A stretch of DNA of 64,000 nucleotides from SB11 sp943370295 (lineage in GTDB: Bacteria; Bacteroidota; Bacteroidia; UBA8524): NCBI GenBank assembly GCA_943370295.1, contig CALRQL020000009.1, positions 1-64,000 on the forward strand. The letters run 5' to 3'. Shown here piece after piece: positions 25,780-34,399 of the stretch. Positions within the stretch are counted from its first letter, which is position 1. Each line of letters begins with the position of its first letter. Below the pieces are notes generated by a model, which was not told where the DNA came from, did not search any database, and worked only from the letters and a program-made list of their open reading frames with translations. The position numbers and the translations under genes are program-made.

Positions 25780-27609
25780 ATGAAAAAAACAATTTACCTG
25801 CTTGCATTACTGCTGCTAACTGTTGCAGTAAAAGCCCAGTATTTTCAGCACATCTACGGCACACAAGATGTTGACAACCTTACGTCGGGCGTAAATATCA
25901 ACATTCAGCCGGCCGGCCATTTTATGGCATCGTTTGCTAAAACATGCCAAGGCTTATCAACCATCCCTGTAGCCTATACAGATATGGCCGGAAACATACC
26001 CGGTGCTCCGTTTTTTGAAAAAGATTTAATGCTTATTAATAGTAACGGTAACCCCTTACACGCCCGCGACCCTCAAGTATTTGAGCTTGCCACAGGTGGC
26101 GGCTTTGGTATCATAGGGATGTATTACGACCCCTGTATTCCAAATTTAACAGGTGTGTTTTATATACAATTAGATGCATTTGGTAATACTGTAGCCGTTT
26201 ATGATTACCCCCCTGCCGTAACAACTATGTACACCGTAATTGAAGTGGGTGGTGTAGAACGTTCAGTTATTTCAGGTTTTGGTGATGTATTTGTTACAGG
26301 AACAGTGGTTGATAACACCGGCCTATTTAGTGTGTTTGCAATGCGCATAAACGAAGTGGGCGGAGGCTTGGTATGGTCGCACATATACAATATTCTTCCC
26401 CCTGCAAACGGAAATGCTTGGGGTAAAGATGTGGCTGAAAATCCCGCCTCTCCATTTGGCCCTCCCAGTATTGCTGTTGCGGGTATGGTGAACTCAGCCT
26501 GGAGTGGTATTTGGCAAGACGACGGTCTTATTTTACACATCGATGCGGGCACAGGTTTACCGGCCCCTCATCCTGTAATTTTAAGCGGTACGCCCAATAC
26601 ACACGACCACTTTAGCAGCATTAATGCAGCGATAGGCGGCCCCTTTCCTCCGGGCTTCATCTTAGGTGGCGGTACTATGGTAAACGGTAGTATGGACTTT
26701 TACATTTTACGCATGGACCCTGTGGTGGCAACCATGTATGTAAACAGCTTTGATTTTAGCCTTGCCCCGGGTTCATTTAACGAGTGCTATGAGGTGGTTG
26801 AACGTTTAAATACTGCCTGCCAGTATGAATACTACGCAGTAGGACACACTGATAATGGCCCTATGGGAGCTTATGACGTGATGGTAGTGAAGTTTGACCA
26901 ATTTGGTAACGGTGTTGCCGGTGGTGAGTTTTTGTACGGCAGCCCCGGCAATGATATGGGACGTTCTATTGAAATATTAAATATAGGACCTCCTTGTGCC
27001 CCTCCGCCGATGCCCGCCCCGGCCGGTTTAAGCATTTTTGGTACATGGGGTGGTCCTCCGGTAGTTGGTAACTTGCCCGATATGTATTTAATAAAAGCTT
27101 ACTACAATGGTGTTTCCGGATGTAATGAGTTTTTCAGCAATCCATTTCAATTGCCTGCCAACCCAACCATGCCACACGGTCCCTTTATCTCGGTTAATAA
27201 TTTTGTAATGGGTAATTTAACTACTCTTGAACTACCCGTGCAAGATTTGACATTGTGTTTTGCACCCATTATCGGCGCAGGAAACAATAATAAAGTTGCT
27301 AATCCTAATAAGGGTGACCAAGAAGGCGGCAAACAAGGTTTTGAACAAACCGCAGTGCTAATTCCTAACCCAGCCAACAGTACTGCTAAAGATGTAACAC
27401 TTAGCATATCAACCGAAGTAAGCGGCGAAGCTGAGGTAACCGTTTATGATATGCTGGGTAAACAACATTTTACAGGCAAATTCAATGTGAGCAAAGGCAT
27501 TAACCAACTGCCCATTGAAATATCAAAAACCAACATGGCACAAGGTATTTACAGTGTAACTGTTAAAACCATTGAGGGTACTCAAACCCTTAACCTTGTG
27601 GTTAAATAA
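25780..27609 (+). CDS. T9SS type A sorting-domain secreted protein, array paralogue G (outlying copy)
   Basis: A 609-residue secreted protein. The ATG at 25780 opens a signal peptide ending AVKAQ; 87 in-frame bases upstream are not signal-like. The mature start YFQHIYGTQDVDNLTSGVN and the body (GFILGGGTMVNGSMD, VVKFDQFGNGVAGGEFLYGS, SGCNEFFS) are clearly of the array family. The linker and sorting domain differ from the others: KVANPNKGDQEGGKQ, then IPNPANSTAKDVTL ... LNLVVK instead of the KGDKEA ... NILLxVK form. It lies beyond the metalloprotease-like gene and may be an older duplicate. The function is unknown. Confidence 0.84.
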   Translation: MKKTIYLLALLLLTVAVKAQYFQHIYGTQDVDNLTSGVNINIQPAGHFMASFAKTCQGLSTIPVAYTDMAGNIPGAPFFEKDLMLINSNGNPLHARDPQVFELATGGGFGIIGMYYDPCIPNLTGVFYIQLDAFGNTVAVYDYPPAVTTMYTVIEVGGVERSVISGFGDVFVTGTVVDNTGLFSVFAMRINEVGGGLVWSHIYNILPPANGNAWGKDVAENPASPFGPPSIAVAGMVNSAWSGIWQDDGLILHIDAGTGLPAPHPVILSGTPNTHDHFSSINAAIGGPFPPGFILGGGTMVNGSMDFYILRMDPVVATMYVNSFDFSLAPGSFNECYEVVERLNTACQYEYYAVGHTDNGPMGAYDVMVVKFDQFGNGVAGGEFLYGSPGNDMGRSIEILNIGPPCAPPPMPAPAGLSIFGTWGGPPVVGNLPDMYLIKAYYNGVSGCNEFFSNPFQLPANPTMPHGPFISVNNFVMGNLTTLELPVQDLTLCFAPIIGAGNNNKVANPNKGDQEGGKQGFEQTAVLIPNPANSTAKDVTLSISTEVSGEAEVTVYDMLGKQHFTGKFNVSKGINQLPIEISKTNMAQGIYSVTVKTIEGTQTLNLVVK

Positions 27610-27637
27610 ACTCATTATTTACTAGGATGACCGTAAT

Positions 27638-27664
27638 AAAAAAGGGGCTTTGTGCCCCTTTTTT
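27638..27664. terminator. Bidirectional terminator between paralogue G and the NTase cassette
   Basis: AAAAAAGGGGC pairs with GCCCCTTTTTT around a 5-base loop. It ends at the stop codon of the convergent minus-strand gene and suits both directions. Confidence 0.85.
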
Positions 27665-28607
27665 ATTTATTCTTTAATTCATTTATTTCTTTAAACTCAT
27701 ATGTAATTTTCTCTTCGCGGGTGATTGAATTCACGTGAGATTTCTGAATACAGTTGAGAGAACAATTATCTCCTATTTGATATTGCCTAATCTTTTCAAG
27801 TTGCCCCAATGGATAGTGTATCTTGTACATTCTTTTTTCCTCATCTTGAACTTCAATAATTCCTTTTAAACTGAGTGTAATTATCTTTCCTTCAATTGTG
27901 ACCTCAGTGGGAGCCATGTCGCGTATCGTTGAAATCGAATTTGAAATTAGTAGTAATTTATCTTTATTACCTTGCCAACTATGACGCTCCATATTCGGTG
28001 CTTGCCAATTCAAATCAAACTCCAACTCATTGTCAATAGACAGTTTTAAAAATTGATTAACTTTTTTAATTCCCGCACTTCCAATCTTAGAAGAAACATC
28101 AAGTAAGTTGGCTTGTTCTTCAGCATTTAGTAATTCGAATGTATTATTTAAAGCGTTTTCAAGAATACTATTACCAAACAAATCAGGATTTGTATTGCCA
28201 GTAACTATAATATGAGTAGAACCTGGAACTAATTTTTCAAAATTCAGGTCAATCGTCCTTTTTACAATTTTATTATCTGTATTTCTGTATTTATCGCCAA
28301 ATTGATTTTTCCGACCAATCTCCGAAAGCACTTCAGCTAAACTCTTAGCAAACTCACCCAAAACATCCAATGGAAGTCTTCCAGCCTTTGCAATCTTGCC
28401 TTTAAGTCTTAAGTCGATTACTTCTTTCTCCCTAATATTTTTTTCAAAGAATAAATTTCCACGAAGTTCTTCTAAATTTTCTTTTGTGTTTTTAACCATT
28501 CCCTTACAGAATAAACTGTTAGGATTTTCTCTTAACTCTTGCTCATATTTTGCAAGTGTGTCTTCTGACAACTTTATTAATTTTTCTATTTTAGCAATAC
28601 TATACAT
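27663..28607 (-). CDS. Unrecognised protein, partner of the NTase gene
   Basis: A 314-residue protein that I do not recognise. There is no signal peptide or membrane segment. Residues 1-60 are charged and helical, probably a coiled coil. Residues 66-180 include LRLKGKIAKAGRLPLDVLGE and a VPGSTHIIVTGN turn, and look like a compact mixed domain. Residues 235-314 look like a small beta domain (EVTIEGKIITLSLKGIIE ... KITYEFKEI). Its start overlaps the end of the upstream nucleotidyltransferase gene by 8 bases, so the two are translationally coupled. Codon use is more AT-rich than in the flanking genes. It could be a toxin, an antitoxin or the effector of a defence or stress module. No evidence decides among these. 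Confidence 0.6.
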   Translation of the reverse strand: MYSIAKIEKLIKLSEDTLAKYEQELRENPNSLFCKGMVKNTKENLEELRGNLFFEKNIREKEVIDLRLKGKIAKAGRLPLDVLGEFAKSLAEVLSEIGRKNQFGDKYRNTDNKIVKRTIDLNFEKLVPGSTHIIVTGNTNPDLFGNSILENALNNTFELLNAEEQANLLDVSSKIGSAGIKKVNQFLKLSIDNELEFDLNWQAPNMERHSWQGNKDKLLLISNSISTIRDMAPTEVTIEGKIITLSLKGIIEVQDEEKRMYKIHYPLGQLEKIRQYQIGDNCSLNCIQKSHVNSITREEKITYEFKEINELKNK

Positions 28608-29064
28608 CTGATTTTAGTATTACTTTAAAAATTCCTTTGGTATTTGTTTGACTTTTATCATATCCAAAAGTTTCTATCCATTTAGATATATCTAAATCAT
28701 CGTTTTTATCAAAATAATACACATCACATGAATATCTCGCTTTGATTTGCCTACGATCCTGAAGCAAGTGTTCAAAAATTTTTTGTTTAATCCCTTGAAG
28801 TTGTTCAATATCTCCTCTATCAAATAAAAAAACAATATCAACATCCTCTGGCTCTGGTTTTCTTGTTGCAAAAGAACCATCTATCCATAATTCAGCATCA
28901 ATACCAATTTTTTTAAACTCATCTAAATACTTCTGCAACTTATCGATCAGCAGCTTTCGGTGTTCCTTTTCATTGAAAGAGTCCAAGAAATATTTATCTA
29001 ACTCCCATAAACCAATTTCTTTAAACCCCTCATCAAATAATGGAGGGTATTCTCTATTATCCAT
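28600..29064 (-). CDS. Minimal nucleotidyltransferase-fold protein (DUF6932-like)
   Basis: A 154-residue cytosolic protein of the polymerase-beta nucleotidyltransferase superfamily. The hallmark is IDGSFATRKPEPEDVDIVF: Gly63-Ser64 followed by Asp74 and Asp76, with a third acidic residue likely at Asp114 (SCDVYYFD). All three catalytic acids appear present, so it may be active. The N-terminal helix ending NEKEHRKLLIDKLQKYLDEF fits DUF6932-type proteins. Relatives act as MNT antitoxins or as tRNA- or protein-modifying enzymes, but the partner here does not look like a HEPN protein. A perfect 12-bp palindrome lies directly before the start codon. The AT-rich composition hints at horizontal transfer. 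Confidence 0.75.
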   Translation of the reverse strand: MDNREYPPLFDEGFKEIGLWELDKYFLDSFNEKEHRKLLIDKLQKYLDEFKKIGIDAELWIDGSFATRKPEPEDVDIVFLFDRGDIEQLQGIKQKIFEHLLQDRRQIKARYSCDVYYFDKNDDLDISKWIETFGYDKSQTNTKGIFKVILKSDV

Positions 29065-29065
29065 T

Positions 29066-29077
29066 CAAAACGTTTTG
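29066..29077. promoter_or_regulatory. 12-bp perfect palindrome just before the NTase start codon
   Basis: CAAAACGTTTTG ends one base before the ATG at 29064 (minus strand). A regulator bound here would block translation initiation or early transcription, so it is a candidate autoregulatory operator of the two-gene cassette. Confidence 0.35.
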
Positions 29078-29135
29078 TTAATCTTTTTGACAGATTTCAA
29101 TTAACAATGTAAGAATATTAAATCAAAAGACAAAA

Positions 29136-30923
29136 TTAATCAATCTTCAATACGGCCATAAACGCCTCTTGGGGTACTTCAACCGTACCTACTTGGCGCA
29201 TACGTTTTTTACCTTTTTTCTGTTTTTCAAGCAGTTTACGTTTACGGCTTATATCACCACCATAACACTTGGCAGTCACGTCTTTACGCAAGGCCGATAT
29301 GGTTTCACGGGCGATGATTTTTTGCCCTACACCTGCTTGTATCGCAATTTCAAACTGTTGTTTCGGGATAAGCTCTTTCAGTTTCTCGCAAATTTTCTTG
29401 CCCCAATCGTAAGCACGGTCGCGGTGAATAATCGCCGAAAGCGCATCCACCGGCTCTTTGTTCAAGAAAATATCCAATTTCACCAAATTAGACTCTTTGT
29501 AGCCCACCGGGTGATAATCTAATGAGGCGTAGCCTTTCGAAATGGTTTTCAGCTTATCATAAAAATCAAATACTACCTCTGCCAACGGAATTTCAAAGTT
29601 CAATTCAACGCGGGTTGTAGTAAGATAAATCTGATTTTTAAGCAATCCCCTGCGGGTTAGGCACAGCGACATGATGGCTCCCACAAAATCGCTGCTGGTA
29701 ATAATTTGTATATGTACGTAAGGTTCTTCAACCTTATCAATTTTAGAAGGGTCGGGCAAATCGCTGGGATTGTTCACAATCACCATTTCTTCTTTGGTGG
29801 TGTATGCGTGGTATGACACGTTGGGAACGGTAGTAATAACCGTCATGTTAAACTCACGCTCCAAACGTTCTTGTATAATCTCCATGTGCAGCATTCCTAA
29901 GAAACCGCAACGGAAACCAAAACCCAACGCTGCTGATGATTCAGGTTCAAAAACTAATGAAGCATCGTTTAGCTGCAACTTATACATGCTTTCGCGCAGC
30001 TCTTCAAAATCGTCGGTATCTACGGGGTAAATCCCTGCAAATACCATCGGCTTCACATCTTCAAACCCTTTAATTGCTTCTTCGCAAGGTCTTTCTGATA
30101 GGGTAATCGTATCACCCACTTTTACCTCGCGGGCTTCTTTAATACCTGAAATAATGTACCCCACATCCCCCGTTTTAATAACATCACGGGGTTCTTTATC
30201 CAAACGCAACACGCCTATTTCTTCCGCAAAATATTCTTTTCCGGTCGCCATAAACTTTACTCGGCTACCCTTGCGCATTTCACCGTCAACTACTTTAAAA
30301 TAACCGATAATTCCCCTGAAAGAGTTGAACACCGAATCAAAAACAAGCGCTTTTAACGGTGCATCGGCAGTTCCTTTGGGGGCGGGCACACGCTCAACAA
30401 TAGCGCGTAAAATATCCATTACCCCCATACCGGTTTTACCGCTGGCGGGGATAATATCTTCGGGCTTGCAGCCGATAAGATCAACAATTTGGTCGGTAAC
30501 TTCCTCGGGCATTGCACCGGGCAAGTCCATTTTATTAAGGATGGGGATAATCTCAAGCCCTTGGTCAAGTGCCAAGTAAAGGTTTGAAATTGTTTGTGCC
30601 TGTATCCCTTGAGAAGCATCCACAATCAGCAACGCGCCTTCGCAAGCCGCAATCGAACGCGAAACTTCATACGAAAAGTCGACGTGTCCGGGAGTATCAA
30701 TAAGGTTGAGGGTATATTTCTTGCCATCCAATTGGTAATCCATTTGTATGGCGTGACTTTTAATGGTTATACCGCGCTCGCGCTCCAAATCCATATCGTC
30801 AAGCACTTGTGCCTGCATTTGGCGGCTGCTAACGGTTTGTGTATATTCAAGCAACCTATCGGCTAATGTGCTTTTGCCGTGGTCGATGTGTGCGATGATA
30901 CAAAAATTGCGAATATGCTCCAT
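29136..30923 (-). CDS. lepA: Elongation factor 4 (LepA), back-translocating ribosomal GTPase
   Basis: 595 residues, the usual LepA length. The G1 motif AHIDHGKST (about 11-19), the switch region ERERGITIKSHAI, DTPGHVDFSYEV (G3) and NKMDLPGA (G4) are all present. The LepA-specific C-terminal domain ends with KCYGGDISRKRKLLEKQKKG and MRQVGTVEVPQEAFMAVLK. EF4 binds ribosomes and promotes back-translocation or assists 30S maturation under stress. A -7-like element lies 8 bases before the start codon. A single gene with no obvious operon partner; the next gene upstream encodes a small sorting-domain protein. Confidence 0.98.
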   Translation of the reverse strand: MEHIRNFCIIAHIDHGKSTLADRLLEYTQTVSSRQMQAQVLDDMDLERERGITIKSHAIQMDYQLDGKKYTLNLIDTPGHVDFSYEVSRSIAACEGALLIVDASQGIQAQTISNLYLALDQGLEIIPILNKMDLPGAMPEEVTDQIVDLIGCKPEDIIPASGKTGMGVMDILRAIVERVPAPKGTADAPLKALVFDSVFNSFRGIIGYFKVVDGEMRKGSRVKFMATGKEYFAEEIGVLRLDKEPRDVIKTGDVGYIISGIKEAREVKVGDTITLSERPCEEAIKGFEDVKPMVFAGIYPVDTDDFEELRESMYKLQLNDASLVFEPESSAALGFGFRCGFLGMLHMEIIQERLEREFNMTVITTVPNVSYHAYTTKEEMVIVNNPSDLPDPSKIDKVEEPYVHIQIITSSDFVGAIMSLCLTRRGLLKNQIYLTTTRVELNFEIPLAEVVFDFYDKLKTISKGYASLDYHPVGYKESNLVKLDIFLNKEPVDALSAIIHRDRAYDWGKKICEKLKELIPKQQFEIAIQAGVGQKIIARETISALRKDVTAKCYGGDISRKRKLLEKQKKGKKRMRQVGTVEVPQEAFMAVLKID

Positions 30924-30930
30924 GAAGGTG

Positions 30931-30938
30931 CAAAAATA
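30931..30938 (-). promoter_or_regulatory. -7 element (TATTTTTG) directly before lepA
   Basis: On the minus strand TATTTTTG matches TAnnTTTG and ends 7 bases before the ATG, which would give an almost leaderless transcript. The -33 position holds ATG rather than TTG, so this is a weaker match. Confidence 0.38.
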
Positions 30939-30989
30939 GCTTTTAAGGACGTAAGTTCATCCTATTGAGCTGTAAAAAGGAATAAGAAA

Positions 30990-31355
30990 TTAGTGTTTAG
31001 TGATTTTTTTAGTGTGAGTGTAGGTAGAACCGTCGGTTGCGGTGGTAGTTACCTCCATAAAATAGATACCTGCGGGAACTTCGCGCACATCTACTTTAAA
31101 TGTATTATTAAGACCCTCTAAATCGGCTTTTACCGAAGGAACAATGTCTTGACCAAGAAGGTTAACGATTTTAACTTCTGCTTTTGTAAAATTATTAGCT
31201 ACTAATTGAATTTCAACCGTAAGCTCAACTGTTACAGGATTAGGATATGATTTGATTACAGGGTTTCTGTCACCGGGGCCTGCTGTTGCATTACCGGCTA
31301 TCGCCGCTGTACCAAATATAAAAACAGAAAGTATTGTAAGTAAAATTCTATTCAT
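30990..31355 (-). CDS. Small T9SS type A sorting-domain protein with almost no cargo
   Basis: A 121-residue protein made of a signal peptide (about residues 1-20, ending AIAG) and a type A sorting domain that begins after only about a dozen residues (IKSYPNPVTVELTVEIQ) and runs to the end with NLLGQDIV and VPAGIYFMEV motifs. Sorting domains normally follow a large cargo region and are removed on export. Here nearly the whole mature protein is the domain. It could be a remnant of a larger secreted protein, a sorting-domain decoy or a small surface peptide donor. No pseudogene debris is visible upstream in the 66 bases before lepA's ATG region. Confidence 0.78.
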   Translation of the reverse strand: MNRILLTILSVFIFGTAAIAGNATAGPGDRNPVIKSYPNPVTVELTVEIQLVANNFTKAEVKIVNLLGQDIVPSVKADLEGLNNTFKVDVREVPAGIYFMEVTTTATDGSTYTHTKKITKH

Positions 31356-31438
31356 TCAATGCTACAATATTAAAATATTTTTTCTAAAAACAAATAACCG
31401 AGTTATCCCCCCTACCGAAAAAAGTATGCCAAAAGTTA

Positions 31439-32395
31439 TTATTTTATGTGAGCTGCCCTGCGTAGTCGGTCATTTATTGCACGTCCTAAGCCTGTATCGG
31501 GCAACAACTCTGCATAAATTACTTTCATGCCTTTTTTATCCAAGAGCCGCATAGCAGCAAAAATGTTGCTCGCAGCCTCGTCTAAATCTTCATTTTCCGA
31601 TAAACATATTTGATTTTCTTTCGCAAGTAGCTGAATATGACGCGAAAAAGTAATTGCTCCGGTATATACTAAATTATCCACAGGTACGTTAGCATCTTCT
31701 ACCCTACCCAAAATAAAACGCGCGTGTGGGGCGTAATGGCTATCGGTTTGGCCGGGTGCTTGTGGGTTTGAATGTTGGTTAATATTCACCTCCATATCGC
31801 CAATTACCTGTTTTATTTTTTCGATAGATGTTCCGCCTAATCGTAATATTTCAGGTACGGGACCTGCAAATGAAATAATGGTAGATTCTATTCCTACCTT
31901 ACTGGGACCGCCTTCTAAAATATAAGGTATTTTATCGCCCAATTGGTCGTTTACATGTTGAGCCGTAGTAGGGCTAACATACCCAAACGGGTTGGCACTA
32001 GGTGCAGCCAACGGAAAATCTAATTGTGATAATAATTGCAATGTGAGAGGATGATTGGGCACACGGACTGCTACTGTGGGGTTACCGGCGGTAACCAAAT
32101 CAGGCACGATGTCTTTTTTGCGTAATACCAGTGTTAGCGGGCCGGGCCAAAAAATATTAGCTAGTTCTACCGCCTGTGGAGGGATATTTTCAACCCATTG
32201 GTGAACAGTATCAATGCTATGGGTATGAACAATCAGGGGATCGAAAAAAGGGCGGTTTTTTGCTTTAAATATCTTGGTTACAGCGTGTGTATCAAACGCA
32301 TTGGCAGCAAGGCCATACACTGTTTCGGTGGGTATTGCCACCAACTCACCGTTTTTTAAATATTCTGCCGCTTTATCTATATCCGTCCCTATCAT
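31439..32395 (-). CDS. L-threonylcarbamoyladenylate synthase (Sua5/YwlC/TsaC type)
   Basis: A 318-residue enzyme. The YrdC-type domain spans about residues 1-200: GELVAIPTETVYGLAANA, FKAKNRPFFDPLIVH, WPGPLTLVLRK, TVAVRVPNHP and PLAAPSANPFGYVSPT. A C-terminal Sua5 domain follows (PGQTDSHYAPHARFI). It makes threonylcarbamoyl-AMP from Thr, bicarbonate and ATP for the t6A37 modification of tRNAs reading ANN codons. The length with the Sua5 domain is typical of YwlC-type enzymes rather than the short TsaC. It lies between a small T9SS protein and an NtrC-type regulator on the same strand with no obvious shared role. Confidence 0.95.
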   Translation of the reverse strand: MIGTDIDKAAEYLKNGELVAIPTETVYGLAANAFDTHAVTKIFKAKNRPFFDPLIVHTHSIDTVHQWVENIPPQAVELANIFWPGPLTLVLRKKDIVPDLVTAGNPTVAVRVPNHPLTLQLLSQLDFPLAAPSANPFGYVSPTTAQHVNDQLGDKIPYILEGGPSKVGIESTIISFAGPVPEILRLGGTSIEKIKQVIGDMEVNINQHSNPQAPGQTDSHYAPHARFILGRVEDANVPVDNLVYTGAITFSRHIQLLAKENQICLSENEDLDEAASNIFAAMRLLDKKGMKVIYAELLPDTGLGRAINDRLRRAAHIK

Positions 32396-32471
32396 TATTT
32401 GCTGTTGGATATTAGCCTTTAGCAGTTGGCTAAACCAACTCGTAACTGAAAACTAAAAACTGTACTCCTGA

Positions 32472-33833
32472 TTATTCCATTCCTTCACGCTTCAAGCCAA
32501 ACTTCTCAATTTTATTATATAAGTGGCTGCGTTGAATATCTATTTCGCTGGCGGTTTTGGCAATGTTCCAGTTGTTCTTTTTCAGTTTTTCTTCGATAAA
32601 GCACTTCTCTGCATAATCTTTAAAATCCTGAAAACGGTCGAACTTCTCATACATCGATTTGCCGCTGCCGGCCCTACCCGGGTTGGCATAATTAATTACA
32701 TCTTGGTCGGTAATTTTTGTATCGCTCAAAATTACCAAACGCTCTACCACGTTACGCAATTCGCGGATGTTTCCTGTCCACTCAATTGCCTTCAAAGCTT
32801 CAAGACCTTGTGGGGTAAACGTTTTGCGTGATAAACCGCTGTCTTCGCAAATTTCTTTCAAAAACTTCTCGGCAATCAACGGGATATCGTCCAAACGCTC
32901 ATTTAGCGTGGGTACATGTATTAATATTACGCTTAAACGGTGATACAAATCCAAACGGAAATTACCCAAGTCAATTTCCTTTAGTAAATCCTTGTTGGTT
33001 GCCGCAATTACGCGCACGTTCACATCAATTTCTTTATCACCGCCTACACGGGCTATCTTACCTTCTTGCAATGCACGCAATACTTTTGCCTGGGCTGATA
33101 GACTCATATCGCCTATTTCATCCAAAAACAATGTACCGCCGTTGGCTTGTTCAAACTTACCGATGCGTTGCTTTACAGCCGATGTAAACGAGCCTTTTTC
33201 GTGCCCGAATAATTCGCTTTCTATCAACTCTGAAGGGATGGCCGCACAGTTCACCTCTACCAATGGAGCACCGGCACGGTTACTTTTTTCGTGTATCCAA
33301 CGAGCCACCAATTCTTTACCCGTTCCGTTTTCGCCGGTAATCAGTACACGGGCTTCGGTAGGAGCTACTTTTTCTATTGTTTCAAGAATTGATTTAATGG
33401 CTGGTGATTCGCCTATTATCTCGCGGGTTTTGGTTACCCTGCGTTTTAGTATTTTGGTTTCAACCACCAATTTGTTCTTATCAGCCGCGTTGCGGATGGT
33501 AATTAACAAACGGTTCAAATCGGGTGGTTTTTGTAAAAAATCATACGCCCCTTTTTTTGTGGCTTCTACAGCAGTTTCAATAGTGCCGTGGCCGCTTATC
33601 ATTATAAAAGGAACATCGGGGGCAAGTTCTGCTGCTTTGCTCAAAACTTCCATACCGTCCATTTTGGGCATTTTTATATCACACAGCACCACGTCAAAAT
33701 CCTGATTCTCTAATTTTTCAAGCCCTGCCTGTCCGTCGGCGGCTTCATCAACTTTATACCCTTCATACTCAAGAATTTCTTTAAGGGTATTCCGTATGCT
33801 CTTCTCGTCGTCTATAATCAGGATGTTTGCCAT
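32472..33833 (-). CDS. Sigma-54-dependent response regulator (NtrC family)
   Basis: A 453-residue regulator with a REC domain (phosphoacceptor Asp52 in VVLCDIKMP, acidic Asp8-Asp9), an AAA+ sigma-54 activator domain (Walker A GENGTGKE at 167-174, Walker B GGTLFLDEIGDM) and a C-terminal Fis-type HTH (NNWNIAKTASEIDIQRSHLY). The loop that touches sigma-54, usually GAFTGA, reads GSFTSA here (214-219); the essential Thr is kept. No histidine kinase is next to it. It should activate sigma-54 promoters; the target genes are not identified in the window. Confidence 0.95.
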   Translation of the reverse strand: MANILIIDDEKSIRNTLKEILEYEGYKVDEAADGQAGLEKLENQDFDVVLCDIKMPKMDGMEVLSKAAELAPDVPFIMISGHGTIETAVEATKKGAYDFLQKPPDLNRLLITIRNAADKNKLVVETKILKRRVTKTREIIGESPAIKSILETIEKVAPTEARVLITGENGTGKELVARWIHEKSNRAGAPLVEVNCAAIPSELIESELFGHEKGSFTSAVKQRIGKFEQANGGTLFLDEIGDMSLSAQAKVLRALQEGKIARVGGDKEIDVNVRVIAATNKDLLKEIDLGNFRLDLYHRLSVILIHVPTLNERLDDIPLIAEKFLKEICEDSGLSRKTFTPQGLEALKAIEWTGNIRELRNVVERLVILSDTKITDQDVINYANPGRAGSGKSMYEKFDRFQDFKDYAEKCFIEEKLKKNNWNIAKTASEIDIQRSHLYNKIEKFGLKREGME

Positions 33834-33973
33834 ATTAAACTGCCTAAGTGTATAATTTATTAAACAAAGGTATCAAACTTTGGGTAAAATTTTGAAAAAG
33901 TCAATACACAATTACCAAATGTGGATAACGAGTAGTTTAGACGGGAGTTTCTAAAACATCGATAGTAAAAAAA

Positions 33974-34374
33974 TGGCAGAAGAGTAAGCCGGGTTTTGTT
34001 CATCCCGATATTTCGGGACTGCTCATCATTTATCTAGGCAAGCCGTTGCCGACCTGCTCGTGCAACCTACCCTTCCCGACAACCCGCCTTGCGGCAAGTT
34101 ATGGCGCGGGCCGCGCTTTGTCCTGATACATCAGGATGCCGGGGTTTATTTGGTCTTACAACCCATGAGGTTTACCCCGCCCCAGTGTCGCCACGGGGCT
34201 CGTAGGCTCTTACCCTGCGTTTTCACCCTTTCCCCATCCCGACACGTCGGGGCGAGGTGGTTATTTTCTGTGGCACTGTCTGTACGTTACCGCACCTTGC
34301 CGTTAGCAAGCATGGTACCCTGTGTTGCCCGGACTTTCCTCCCCGATTACTCGAGGCGATGAACCTTTCTGCCA
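33974..34374 (-). ncRNA. rnpB: RNase P RNA (bacterial class A)
   Basis: About 401 nt on the minus strand. The conserved 5' block is present as GGAGGAAAGTCCGGGCAAC (complement of 34327-34345). The 3' end pairs with the 5' end (TGGCAGAAAG with TTCTGCCA; P1 stem), and the conserved 3' segment GAACAAAACCCGGCTTA lies near 34001-33985. It processes the 5' ends of pre-tRNAs. The ends are set from the P1 pairing and may be off by a few bases. The start agrees with a -7-like element at 34378-34385. Confidence 0.93.
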
Positions 34375-34377
34375 CTG

Positions 34378-34385
34378 CAAAGGTA
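34378..34385 (-). promoter_or_regulatory. -7 element for rnpB
   Basis: TACCTTTG (on the minus strand) matches TAnnTTTG and would start transcription at about 34372-34374, exactly where the P1 stem begins. No clear TTG is found at the -33 position. Confidence 0.5.
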
Positions 34386-34399
34386 TTGATATTTTTGGT

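Larger units (their letters stand above)
11329..27609 (+). repeat. Tandem array of six T9SS cargo paralogues interrupted by one larger gene
   Basis: Paralogues A to E, the unrelated 1539-residue gene and paralogue G all lie on the plus strand. The six copies share the mature start (YFQHxYGS type), about 590-610 residues of length, a central VIKTDDxGN block, an SGCNE block and, in five copies, a nearly identical KGDKEA linker and sorting domain. Nucleotide identity in the C-terminal modules is visible by eye but with many synonymous changes, so the duplications are not very recent. Most copies are followed by their own hairpin. Confidence 0.85.

Noticed and set aside
27827..27845. RMYKIH (residues 259-264) in the NTase partner as a HEPN RxxxxH motif
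   Set aside because: The surroundings look like beta-strands, not the helical bundle of HEPN domains, and the short motif is expected by chance.
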